From an uncultured Eubacteriales bacterium (GTDB lineage: Bacteria; Bacillota; Clostridia; Peptostreptococcales; Anaerovoracaceae): DNA of 17,658 bases. The notes below the pieces were generated by a model. That model had not been told where the DNA came from. It saw only the letters and a program-made list of their open reading frames with translations, and searched no databases. Positions 1 to 6,901 of the stretch are shown here, in pieces. Location: assembly GCA_902803185.1 (NCBI GenBank), contig CADCOV010000210.1:1-17658 (forward strand), given 5' to 3'. The position numbers and the translations under genes are program-made. Numbering within the stretch: the stretch's first letter is position 1; the number at the start of each line of letters is the position of its first letter.

Positions 1-294
1 CGCGAAGAGGGTATTGCCCTTCGTCCCGGCCAGGAACTGGATGTCGCTGGAGGTGGTCACGGTGATCCCGTGGCCGAAGTTCGCGGCTACGGCGAAGGCG
101 AAGTCAGCCATGGTGAAGTAGACCGCGCCCATGACGGCGCCGGCGGCGTTGCGGTGCTGCGGTGTGATGGTGAGGCCGACCCTGGAACGGCCGGGACCGG
201 CTTCCAGGATCTCGATGCCGGTGACCTCGGTGGCGTAGAGATCGCCCTTGAAAAATTCCTTTGCGCTTTCCAGATCGTGGACCACTGCAGACAT
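1..294 (-). CDS. PaaI-family hotdog thioesterase (3' end cut off by window edge)
   Basis: Ninety-eight codons are open from an ATG at 294 to the window edge, so the C-terminus is missing. The start has a good ribosome binding site (AGGAG, about 5 bases upstream). The protein begins MSAVVHDLESAKEFF and carries HRNAAGAVMGAVYFTMAD at residues 47-64, the hotdog-helix signature of PaaI/YigI-type acyl-CoA thioesterases, followed by an Ala-rich helix to about residue 72. In the family an Asp in this helix (here D64) and an Asn after the first His (N49) lie in the active site. The usual GxxHGG is GAVMGA here, so the His is Met. Likely role is hydrolysis of an acyl-CoA in the cytosol; the substrate cannot be read. 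It lies 65 bases downstream of trpB2 on the same strand, with a hairpin between, so it is probably the second gene of that transcript. Family assignment is fairly sure, function is not. Confidence 0.75.
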   Translation of the reverse strand, partial: MSAVVHDLESAKEFFKGDLYATEVTGIEILEAGPGRSRVGLTITPQHRNAAGAVMGAVYFTMADFAFAVAANFGHGITVTTSSDIQFLAGTKGNTLFA

Positions 295-310
295 GGGAAC
301 TCCTTTCGTG

Positions 311-339
311 AAAAGGGGCGCTGCCGCGAGGCAGCGCCC
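311..339 (-). terminator. Hairpin between trpB2 and the thioesterase (weak terminator or processing site)
   Basis: A perfect 10-bp GC-rich inverted repeat (GGGCGCTGCC / GGCAGCGCCC, 316-325 and 330-339) with a 4-base loop. Read on the minus strand it is followed by C then TTTT (314-311), a short U-tract, and then by the thioesterase ribosome binding site. It may partly terminate the trpB2 transcript or stabilise its 3' end; the short U-tract makes full termination uncertain. Confidence 0.55.
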
Positions 340-359
340 GAAACCCCTTTGTTCGATGC

Positions 360-1742
360 TTATGCGTTTACTTTCGGGAGCTTGGCGAAGCTGGCCTGGA
401 GCTCCTCGTCGGTCGGGATGATGTCGCTCATCTCGCCGTCGTTGTACTTCTGGTAGGCGACCAGGTCGAAGTAGCCGGTGCCGGTGAGGCCGAAGACGAT
501 GTTCTTCGCTTCGCCGGTCTCCTTGCACTTCAGGGCCTCGTCGATGGCGACCTTGATGGCGTGGCTGGATTCCGGAGCAGGCAGGATGCCTTCCACTCTG
601 GCGAACTTCTCCGCCGCCTCGAAGACGGAGGTCTGTTCGACGGCGATGGCCTCCATCAGGCCCTCATCGTAGAGCTCGGAGAGGACCGGGCTCATGCCGT
701 GGAAGCGGAGGCCGCCGGCGTGGTTCGCGGATGGGATGAAGCCGGAGCCCAAGGTGTACATCTTGGCCAGCGGGCTGACCTTGCCGGTGTCGCAGAAGTC
801 GTAGGCGTAGATGCCGCGGGTGAAGCTCGGGCAGGAGGCCGGCTCGACGGCGATGATGCGGTAGTCCGCTTCGCCTCTCAGCTTCTCGCCCATGAACGGG
901 GCGATCAGGCCGCCCAGGTTGGAGCCGCCGCCGGCGCAGCCGATGACGATGTCGGCTTTGATGCCGTACTTGTCGAGGGCGGCTTTGGTCTCGAGGCCGA
1001 TGATGGACTGGTGCAGGAGCACCTGGTTCAGGACGGAGCCCAGCTCGTAGCGGTAGCCCTCGGTGGTCGTAGCGACCTCGACGGCCTCGGAGATGGCGCA
1101 CCCCAGGGAACCGGTGGTGCCTGGGAACTCTTCGTTGATCCTGCGGCCGACCGCGGTCTCCATGGAAGGGGACGGGGTGACGGAGGCACCGTAGGTCCGC
1201 ATGACCTCCCGGCGGAACGGCTTCTGCTCATAGGAGACCTTGACCATGAAGACCTTGAGGTCCAGGCCGAAATAGCTGCAGGCCATGGACAGCGCGGTGC
1301 CCCACTGGCCGGCGCCGGTCTCGGTGGTCACGCCCTTGAGGCCCTGCTGCTTGGCGTAGTAGGCCTGGGCGATGGCGGAATTCAGCTTGTGGGAGCCGCT
1401 GGTGTTGTTGCCCTCGAACTTGTAATAGATGTGGGCCGGGGTGTCCAGTGCCTTCTCAAGGCAGTAGGCGCGGACCAGCGGGGAAGGGCGGTACATCTTG
1501 TAGAAGTCCGCGACCTCCTGCGGGATCGGGATGTACTGGGTGTCGTTGTCCAGCTCCTGCTTGATCAGCTCGTCGCAGAAGATCGGCTGCATCTCCTCGA
1601 AGGTGAGCGGCTTGCCGGTGCCAGGGTTCAGCAGCGGCGCCGGTTTGATCGGCATGTCGGCCCTCAGGTTGTAGTAGGCCTTCGGCATCTCGTTCTCTTC
1701 CAGGTAGATCTTGTACGGGATCTTGTTCATTTCTGCGGACAT
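360..1742 (-). CDS. trpB: TrpB2-type tryptophan synthase beta chain (PLP enzyme)
   Basis: 460 residues. Makes L-tryptophan from indole and serine with pyridoxal phosphate, in the cytosol. Visible motifs: GSHKLNSA at 116-123, whose K119 is the expected PLP Schiff-base lysine; ETGAGQWG at 141-148, the loop with the catalytic Glu; and GGGSN at 271-275, which binds the cofactor phosphate. The long N-terminus with RPSPLVRA and the overall length (about 60 residues longer than TrpB1) place it in the TrpB2 / TrpB-like family rather than the TrpA-partnered TrpB1. The ATG at 1742 is chosen because AAAGGAG lies 8 bases upstream. No trpA or other trp gene is present, and the leader is a Trp T-box, so it probably salvages indole or acts alone when charged tRNA-Trp is scarce. 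TrpB2 enzymes vary in activity, so in vivo use of free indole is an inference. Confidence 0.95.
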   Translation of the reverse strand: MSAEMNKIPYKIYLEENEMPKAYYNLRADMPIKPAPLLNPGTGKPLTFEEMQPIFCDELIKQELDNDTQYIPIPQEVADFYKMYRPSPLVRAYCLEKALDTPAHIYYKFEGNNTSGSHKLNSAIAQAYYAKQQGLKGVTTETGAGQWGTALSMACSYFGLDLKVFMVKVSYEQKPFRREVMRTYGASVTPSPSMETAVGRRINEEFPGTTGSLGCAISEAVEVATTTEGYRYELGSVLNQVLLHQSIIGLETKAALDKYGIKADIVIGCAGGGSNLGGLIAPFMGEKLRGEADYRIIAVEPASCPSFTRGIYAYDFCDTGKVSPLAKMYTLGSGFIPSANHAGGLRFHGMSPVLSELYDEGLMEAIAVEQTSVFEAAEKFARVEGILPAPESSHAIKVAIDEALKCKETGEAKNIVFGLTGTGYFDLVAYQKYNDGEMSDIIPTDEELQASFAKLPKVNA

Positions 1743-1810
1743 GGTGTGTTCTCCTTTCAGGTCCTGCGGCTTCGCCGCTTCTTACAGGTGCGACAGGAGT
1801 CAGGCTTTCC

Positions 1811-2096
1811 GTAAACAAAAACCTGTCCCAAACGTGCTGGGACAGGAGAAATCTCTCTTGCGGTGCCACCCGGCTTGGCATCAAAACGATGCCCTCTCTG
1901 ACGCATACTATCATATGCCGGCCTTGTTCACGGAGTGCCATCTCCGTCGCCCCTACGCGCGCCATAAGGCGTTTCGGTTTGCCCTCAGGAGTCCATTCGG
2001 CTCCGGCGTTCCGGTCCGCGATCCCACCGTCCGCGGCTCTCTCTTCCGTCGTTTCGAAACGTACTACTCTCCCTCAAAGGTTTCTGTATTAAATTA
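1811..2096 (-). promoter_or_regulatory. T-box riboswitch, tryptophan-specific, controlling trpB2
   Basis: The minus-strand leader contains the T-box core GGGTGGCACCGC (about 1859-1870), which differs by few bases from the consensus AGGGTGGNACCGCG. Upstream is a stem III hairpin, GGCATC-GTTTT-GATGCC (1877-1893), and further smaller hairpins. Farther upstream, a stem I can be drawn by pairing CGTTTCG (near 2065-2071) with CGAAACG (near 1970-1976). It encloses AGAGAG and GGTGGGA elements and a specifier segment GAATGGACTCCTGAG, in which TGG at 1993-1995 is the Trp codon. A factor-independent terminator follows. Uncharged tRNA-Trp should pair with TGG and with the TGGCACC bulge, favouring the antiterminator so that trpB2 is read. 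Confidence 0.93.
1813..1846 (-). terminator. T-box regulated intrinsic terminator
   Basis: On the minus strand CCTGTCCCA (1846-1838) pairs with TGGGACAGG (1830-1822) around a 7-base loop and is followed by TTTTTGTTT. The upstream arm contains GTCCC, which can instead pair with the GGG of the T-box core to form the antiterminator, the usual mutually exclusive arrangement. Confidence 0.92.
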
Positions 2097-2101
2097 ACCA
2101 C

Positions 2102-2130
2102 ATATTACCACCGTATTTGTTGTGTGTCAA
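2102..2130 (-). promoter_or_regulatory. Sigma-A promoter of the T-box / trpB2 transcript
   Basis: Minus-strand TTGACA (2130-2125), a 17-bp spacer, and TAATAT (2107-2102). The -35 is a perfect match and the -10 matches 4 of 6. The expected start near 2095 places the whole T-box in the transcript. Confidence 0.85.
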
Positions 2131-2177
2131 CAGTCTGCGGGCAAAAAATTGTTTTGTTCCACTAAAAATACAAAGAC

Positions 2178-2207
2178 TGGTAAACCCTCCGTGAAATCGT
2201 GTATAAT
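2178..2207 (+). promoter_or_regulatory. Probable sigma-A promoter of dnaE
   Basis: A perfect TATAAT at 2202-2207 lies 22 bases before the dnaE start. The best -35 candidate at normal spacing is weak (TGGTAA at 2178-2183, 18-bp spacer, 3 of 6). It diverges from the trpB2 promoter about 50 bp away. Confidence 0.6.
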
Positions 2208-2229
2208 AGTAGCAACGAGGAGAAGACAT

Positions 2230-5200
2230 ATGGCTTTCACGCATTTGCACGTACATACGGAATACAGCCTGCTGGACGGATTCTGCCGGATCAAGGAGGT
2301 CGTGGCCCGGGCGAAGGAGCTGGGGATGGATTCCCTGGCCATCACGGACCACGGCGCCATGTTCGGCGTCATCGACTTCTACAAGGAGTGCCGCAAGCAG
2401 GGGATCAAGCCTTTGATCGGCTGCGAGGTCTACATGGCGGCCCGCCGGATGGAGGACAAGGATCCGGACAAGGACCGCTACCAGAACCATCTGCTCCTGA
2501 TCGCCGAGAACAACGAGGGCTACCGGAACCTGATCAAGATCGTCAGCGCCGGCTACGTCAAGGGCTACTACTATAAGCCGCGGGTGGACAAGGAGGTCCT
2601 CCGGGCCCACAGCAAGGGGATCATCGCCACCTCCGCCTGCCTGGCGGGCAAGGTCCAGCAGCTTCTGCTGAACCGGGACTACGAGGGGGCGAAGAAGGAG
2701 GCCCTGGAGCTGGACGGGATCTTCGGCCACGGGAACTTCTTCCTGGAGCTGCAGGACCAGGGGCTGGACGAGGAGCAGTTCATCAACCCGATGCTGGTCA
2801 GGCTCTCCGAGGAGACCGGGATCGGGCTGGTGGCCACCAACGACTGCCACTACATCCGGCAGGAGGATGCGGAGGCCCACGACATCCTGCTGGCGATCCA
2901 GACCGCCACGACCCTGAGCGACGAGAAACGCATGCGCTTTGCCAACGACCAGTTCTACCTGAAGAGCGAGGACGAGATGCGCAAGCTCTTTTCCTATGCC
3001 CCTGAGGCCATCGAGAACACCCACAGGATCGCGGAGCGCTGCGACGTCACCTTCACCTTCGGCGAGTACCACCTGCCGGAGTTCGTGCCGCCGGCGGGGA
3101 AGACCAACCGGGAGTACCTCCGGGAGCTCTGCGCCGAGGGCCTGAAGGAACGCTACCAGCCGGTGACGCCGGAGCTCGAGGAGCGGATGGAGTACGAGCT
3201 CTCCGTCATCGAGTCCATGGGCTACGTGGAATACTTCCTCATCGTCTGGGACTTCATCAACTACGCCAAACAGCACGGCATCATGGTGGGACCGGGCCGG
3301 GGCTCCGCCGCGGGCAGCATCGTGGCCTACGCCCTCCGGATCACCGACATCGACCCGATCCGCTACAGCCTGATCTTCGAGCGGTTCCTGAACCCGGAGC
3401 GGGTCAGCATGCCGGATATCGACGTGGACTTCTGCATCGAGCGGCGGGGCGAGGTCATCGACTACGTCAAGGAGAAATACGGGGCGGACAACGTCTCCCA
3501 GATCATCACCTTCGGCACCCTCAAGGCCAAGGCGGCGGTGCGGGACGTGGGCCGGGCTCTGGAGCTCAGCTACGCCGAGTGCGACCGCATCGCCAAGGCG
3601 GTGCCGAACACCCTGGGCATGACCCTGGACAAGGCCCTGGCGGTGAGCCCGGACCTCAGGCAGATGTACGAGGAGGACGCCCGGGTGGCCAAGGTCATCG
3701 ACATGGCCCGGAAGGTGGAGGGCGTGCCGCGGAACGCGGGCACCCACGCGGCGGGCGTCGTCATCAGCCGGCTGCCGCTGGACGAGTATGTGCCGCTGTA
3801 TAACTCCGACAAGGGCCTGGCGACCCAGTTCAACATGACCACCATCGAGGAGCTGGGCCTTCTCAAGATGGACTTTCTGGGCCTCCGCAACCTCACGGTG
3901 ATCCGGGACGCTTTGGCTTTGATCAAAGAGAACCACGGGGTCGACATCGACTTCGCGTCGATGGGCTACGACGACCCTGAAGTATATAAGATGATCGCCG
4001 ACGGCAACACCACCGGCGTGTTCCAGCTGGAGAGCGGGGGCATGACCGGGTTCATGAAGGAGCTCAAGCCGAGCTGCTTCGAGGACGTCGTCGCAGGCAT
4101 CTCCCTGTACCGGCCGGGCCCGATGGACTCCATCCCGAAGTACATCGAGTGCAAGAAGAACCCGGCGAAGATCCGCTACGTCACGCCGGAGCTCAAGCCG
4201 ATCCTGGACGTCACCTACGGGTGCCTGGTCTACCAGGAGCAGGTCATGCAGATCGTCCGGGACCTGGCGGGCTACAGCTACGGCCGCTCCGACCTGGTGC
4301 GCCGGGCCATGAGCAAGAAGAAGCACGACGTCATGATGGAGGAGAAGGAGTACTTCATCCACGGCAAGGTGGCGGAGGACGGCACCGTGGAGATCCCGGG
4401 CTGGGTCCGCAACGGCATCTCCGTGGAAGCCGGCGAAGCCATCTTCGCGGACATGGCCTCCTTCGCGGAATACGCCTTCAACAAATCCCACGCCGCGGCC
4501 TACGCGGTGGTGGCGTTCGAGACCGGCTACCTCAAGCGGTACTACCCGGTGGAGTTCATGGCGGCCCTGATGACCAGCGTCATGGGGGACGCAGCCTCCA
4601 TCGCCAAGTACATCGGCAACTGCAGGGACATGGGGATCGAGGTGCTGCCGCCGTCGGTGAACGACAGCGAGCGCGCCTTCTCCGTGGAGAACGGGAAGAT
4701 CCGCTTCGGCCTGCAGGCGGTGAAGAACGTGGGCGCCGGCGCTATCGACGAGATCATCCGGGCCCGCAAGGAGAAGGGCATGCCGAAGGACATCTTCGCC
4801 CTGGTCAATAACATCGACACCGGCCTGGTCAACAAGAAGGCCATGGAGTCTTTGATCAAAGCCGGGGCCCTGGACTGTCTGGACAAAAACCGGGCGGCGA
4901 TGCTGGCGGTCTACGACCCGCTGATGGAGGCGGCCCAGCAGAACGCCAGGAAGAACCTGAGCGGCCAGATGTCCCTGTTCCAGATGGACACCGAGGCCTT
5001 CGGGGCGGCGGACGTCAGCGGCACCCTGCCGCGGGTCGCCAACTTCAGCCCGGAGATCCTCCTGCAGCTGGAGAAGGAGATGACGGGGGTCTACATCACC
5101 GACCACCCGATGAACAAATACAGAGAACGCCTGGCGAAGATCGTCACCGCCAACGCCGGTGAGATCGCCGCGGCGGGCGAGGAAGAGGGCGAAGAGGGCG

Positions 5201-5904
5201 CCGGCGGGAGCTCCGCCTTCACCGATGGCCAGCACATGGTGGTGGCCGGCATGGTGGCGGGCAAGCGCACCATCATCACGAAGAAGAACAGCCGGATGAT
5301 GGCCTTCGTCCAGCTGGAAGACCTCTACGGCGTGGTGGAGGTGGTGGTGTTCCCGGACGTCTACGAGAAGTACGGGGACGCCCTGAACGGGGACCGGGTC
5401 ATCGTGGTCTCCGGCAGCCTGGACTTCAAGGAGGAAGAGGAGCCTAAGATCCTGGCCTCCGCCCTGGTGCCGGTGGACGAGGTGGACGAGCGGACCATCG
5501 CGGAGCTCAGGAGCCCGCGGCGCAGGAGCGCGGCGAAATGGAAGAACGGCGCCGCCGCGTCCTACTACGACGAGGACATCCGCCCGGGCGAAGAGCCGGA
5601 CGTGCCGGAGGCGCCGCCGGTCCGGGAAAAGCCGCAGAAGCCGGCAGGGGATCCGGTCAAGGTCCGCATCCCGCAGATGGGAAGCAAGGGCGGCCGGGCC
5701 GCGAACATGGAGGAGCAGGAGGTCCTGAACGAACTGACGCGGATCTTTGCCGTCCATCGCGGCGAGGAAAAGGTTTTGATCTACCTGAGGAGCGGCAAGA
5801 TCGTCTCGCCGCTGCACGGGGTCCGGCCGACGCTGGACTTCGCGGAGGAGACGGCGCTCCTGGTAGGGAACGCCAACGTGAAGATCAAGAGGATCGCGAG
5901 ATAG
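2230..5904 (+). CDS. dnaE: DNA polymerase III subunit alpha, DnaE type
   Basis: 1224 residues. C-family replicative polymerase. It starts MAFTHLHVHTEYSLLDG at the ATG at 2230, preceded by GAGGAGAAGACAT; an earlier in-frame ATG at 2122 lies upstream of the -10 box and is rejected. Order of parts: PHP domain (about 4-215); polymerase palm with GPGRGSAAGS, PDIDVDF at 395-401 and KMDFLG with D548, which supply the three catalytic Asp; fingers with FNKSHAAAYA; a QMSLF beta-clamp motif at 913-917; an OB fold near 1000-1080 after a Gly/Glu-rich insert; a Pro-rich linker near 1125-1145; and a C-terminal domain. All nine PHP metal ligands known from Mycobacterium DnaE1 are present. Only 9 bases separate it from pfkA, the common clostridial order. 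Confidence 0.97.
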   Translation: MAFTHLHVHTEYSLLDGFCRIKEVVARAKELGMDSLAITDHGAMFGVIDFYKECRKQGIKPLIGCEVYMAARRMEDKDPDKDRYQNHLLLIAENNEGYRNLIKIVSAGYVKGYYYKPRVDKEVLRAHSKGIIATSACLAGKVQQLLLNRDYEGAKKEALELDGIFGHGNFFLELQDQGLDEEQFINPMLVRLSEETGIGLVATNDCHYIRQEDAEAHDILLAIQTATTLSDEKRMRFANDQFYLKSEDEMRKLFSYAPEAIENTHRIAERCDVTFTFGEYHLPEFVPPAGKTNREYLRELCAEGLKERYQPVTPELEERMEYELSVIESMGYVEYFLIVWDFINYAKQHGIMVGPGRGSAAGSIVAYALRITDIDPIRYSLIFERFLNPERVSMPDIDVDFCIERRGEVIDYVKEKYGADNVSQIITFGTLKAKAAVRDVGRALELSYAECDRIAKAVPNTLGMTLDKALAVSPDLRQMYEEDARVAKVIDMARKVEGVPRNAGTHAAGVVISRLPLDEYVPLYNSDKGLATQFNMTTIEELGLLKMDFLGLRNLTVIRDALALIKENHGVDIDFASMGYDDPEVYKMIADGNTTGVFQLESGGMTGFMKELKPSCFEDVVAGISLYRPGPMDSIPKYIECKKNPAKIRYVTPELKPILDVTYGCLVYQEQVMQIVRDLAGYSYGRSDLVRRAMSKKKHDVMMEEKEYFIHGKVAEDGTVEIPGWVRNGISVEAGEAIFADMASFAEYAFNKSHAAAYAVVAFETGYLKRYYPVEFMAALMTSVMGDAASIAKYIGNCRDMGIEVLPPSVNDSERAFSVENGKIRFGLQAVKNVGAGAIDEIIRARKEKGMPKDIFALVNNIDTGLVNKKAMESLIKAGALDCLDKNRAAMLAVYDPLMEAAQQNARKNLSGQMSLFQMDTEAFGAADVSGTLPRVANFSPEILLQLEKEMTGVYITDHPMNKYRERLAKIVTANAGEIAAAGEEEGEEGAGGSSAFTDGQHMVVAGMVAGKRTIITKKNSRMMAFVQLEDLYGVVEVVVFPDVYEKYGDALNGDRVIVVSGSLDFKEEEEPKILASALVPVDEVDERTIAELRSPRRRSAAKWKNGAAASYYDEDIRPGEEPDVPEAPPVREKPQKPAGDPVKVRIPQMGSKGGRAANMEEQEVLNELTRIFAVHRGEEKVLIYLRSGKIVSPLHGVRPTLDFAEETALLVGNANVKIKRIAR

Positions 5905-5913
5905 GAGGAAGAC

Positions 5914-6876
5914 ATGAAACGGATCGGAGTTTTGACCAGCGGCGGGGATGCACCGGGCATGAACGCTGCCATCCGGGCCGTGGTGCGCTGCGGCATCGAT
6001 AATGGCATGGAGGTCTACGGGATCCGGCGGGGCTACGAGGGCCTGCTGGACGGCGAGATCGAAAAAATGGAACGCTCTGACGTGGGGGACATCCTCCACC
6101 GGGGCGGCACGATCCTGCAGACCGCCCGGAGCGAACGCTTCCAGAAGAAGGAGGGGCAGAAGCGGGCGGCGACGGTCCTGGAGACCTTCGGCATCGAGGG
6201 CCTCGTGGTCATCGGCGGCGACGGCTCCACCAGGGGCGGCCTGGACCTCAGCCGGCAGGGCATCAAAGTCATGTGCGTGCCGGGGACCATCGACAACGAC
6301 GTGGCCTACTCGGACTTCACCATCGGCTTCGATACGGCGGTGAACACGGTGCTGGACGCGGTCTCCAAGATCCGGGACACCAGCTCCGCCCATGAGCGCA
6401 CCGTGGTGATCGAGGTCATGGGGCGCCACTGCGGCGACATCGCCCTGTACGCCGGCCTGGCCGGCGGCGCGGAGTGCGCGCTGCTGCCGGAGGAGCCTTT
6501 CGACGTCAACGAGATCTGCCGCCGGATCCTGGAGGGGACCAACCGGGGCAAGCTCCACAGCATCGTCATCAACGCGGAGGGCTCCGGGATCGCGACGGAC
6601 AAGCTGGTCAAAGAGATCGAGGCGAAGACCGGCAGGGAGACCCGGCCGGTGATCCTGTCCTACCTGCAGCGGGGCGGCACCCCGACCATGCGGGACCGGC
6701 TCCTGGCCACCAGGACCGCGGCCAAGGCCGTGGAACTCCTCCGGGACGACGAGGACAGCAAGGCCATCGGCGAGATCGGCGGGCAGATCCTGGCCTTCGA
6801 TCTGGAGGCGGCTTTGAAGGTGGAGCGGGACTTTGACCGGGAGATGTACGACCTGATCGGCGTGCTGGCCAAGTAG
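5914..6876 (+). CDS. pfkA: ATP-dependent 6-phosphofructokinase
   Basis: 320 residues, the usual length for bacterial PfkA. Phosphorylates fructose 6-phosphate to fructose 1,6-bisphosphate in glycolysis. Motifs fall at E. coli numbering: GGDGST at 101-106, with G104 as in ATP-using enzymes (PPi enzymes have Asp), and PGTIDND at 123-129, with catalytic D127 and G124 rather than the Lys of PPi types. MGRHCGD matches the F6P-binding MGR. The loop that reads LGHIQRGG in E. coli is LSYLQRGG here, so the F6P-contacting His249 is replaced by Tyr250. The start has AGGAGG 5 bases upstream. It follows dnaE by 9 bases and precedes the sigma-54 activator by 25 bases, probably in one operon. Confidence 0.96.
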   Translation: MKRIGVLTSGGDAPGMNAAIRAVVRCGIDNGMEVYGIRRGYEGLLDGEIEKMERSDVGDILHRGGTILQTARSERFQKKEGQKRAATVLETFGIEGLVVIGGDGSTRGGLDLSRQGIKVMCVPGTIDNDVAYSDFTIGFDTAVNTVLDAVSKIRDTSSAHERTVVIEVMGRHCGDIALYAGLAGGAECALLPEEPFDVNEICRRILEGTNRGKLHSIVINAEGSGIATDKLVKEIEAKTGRETRPVILSYLQRGGTPTMRDRLLATRTAAKAVELLRDDEDSKAIGEIGGQILAFDLEAALKVERDFDREMYDLIGVLAK

Positions 6877-6901
6877 CCTGCGCCGGTCCGAGGAGAGGGC
6901 C

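Noticed and set aside
2122..2229. N-terminal extension of DnaE from the ATG at 2122
   Set aside because: It lies upstream of the predicted -10 box and within the divergent promoter region. The family N-terminus (HLHVHTEYS) fits the start at 2230.
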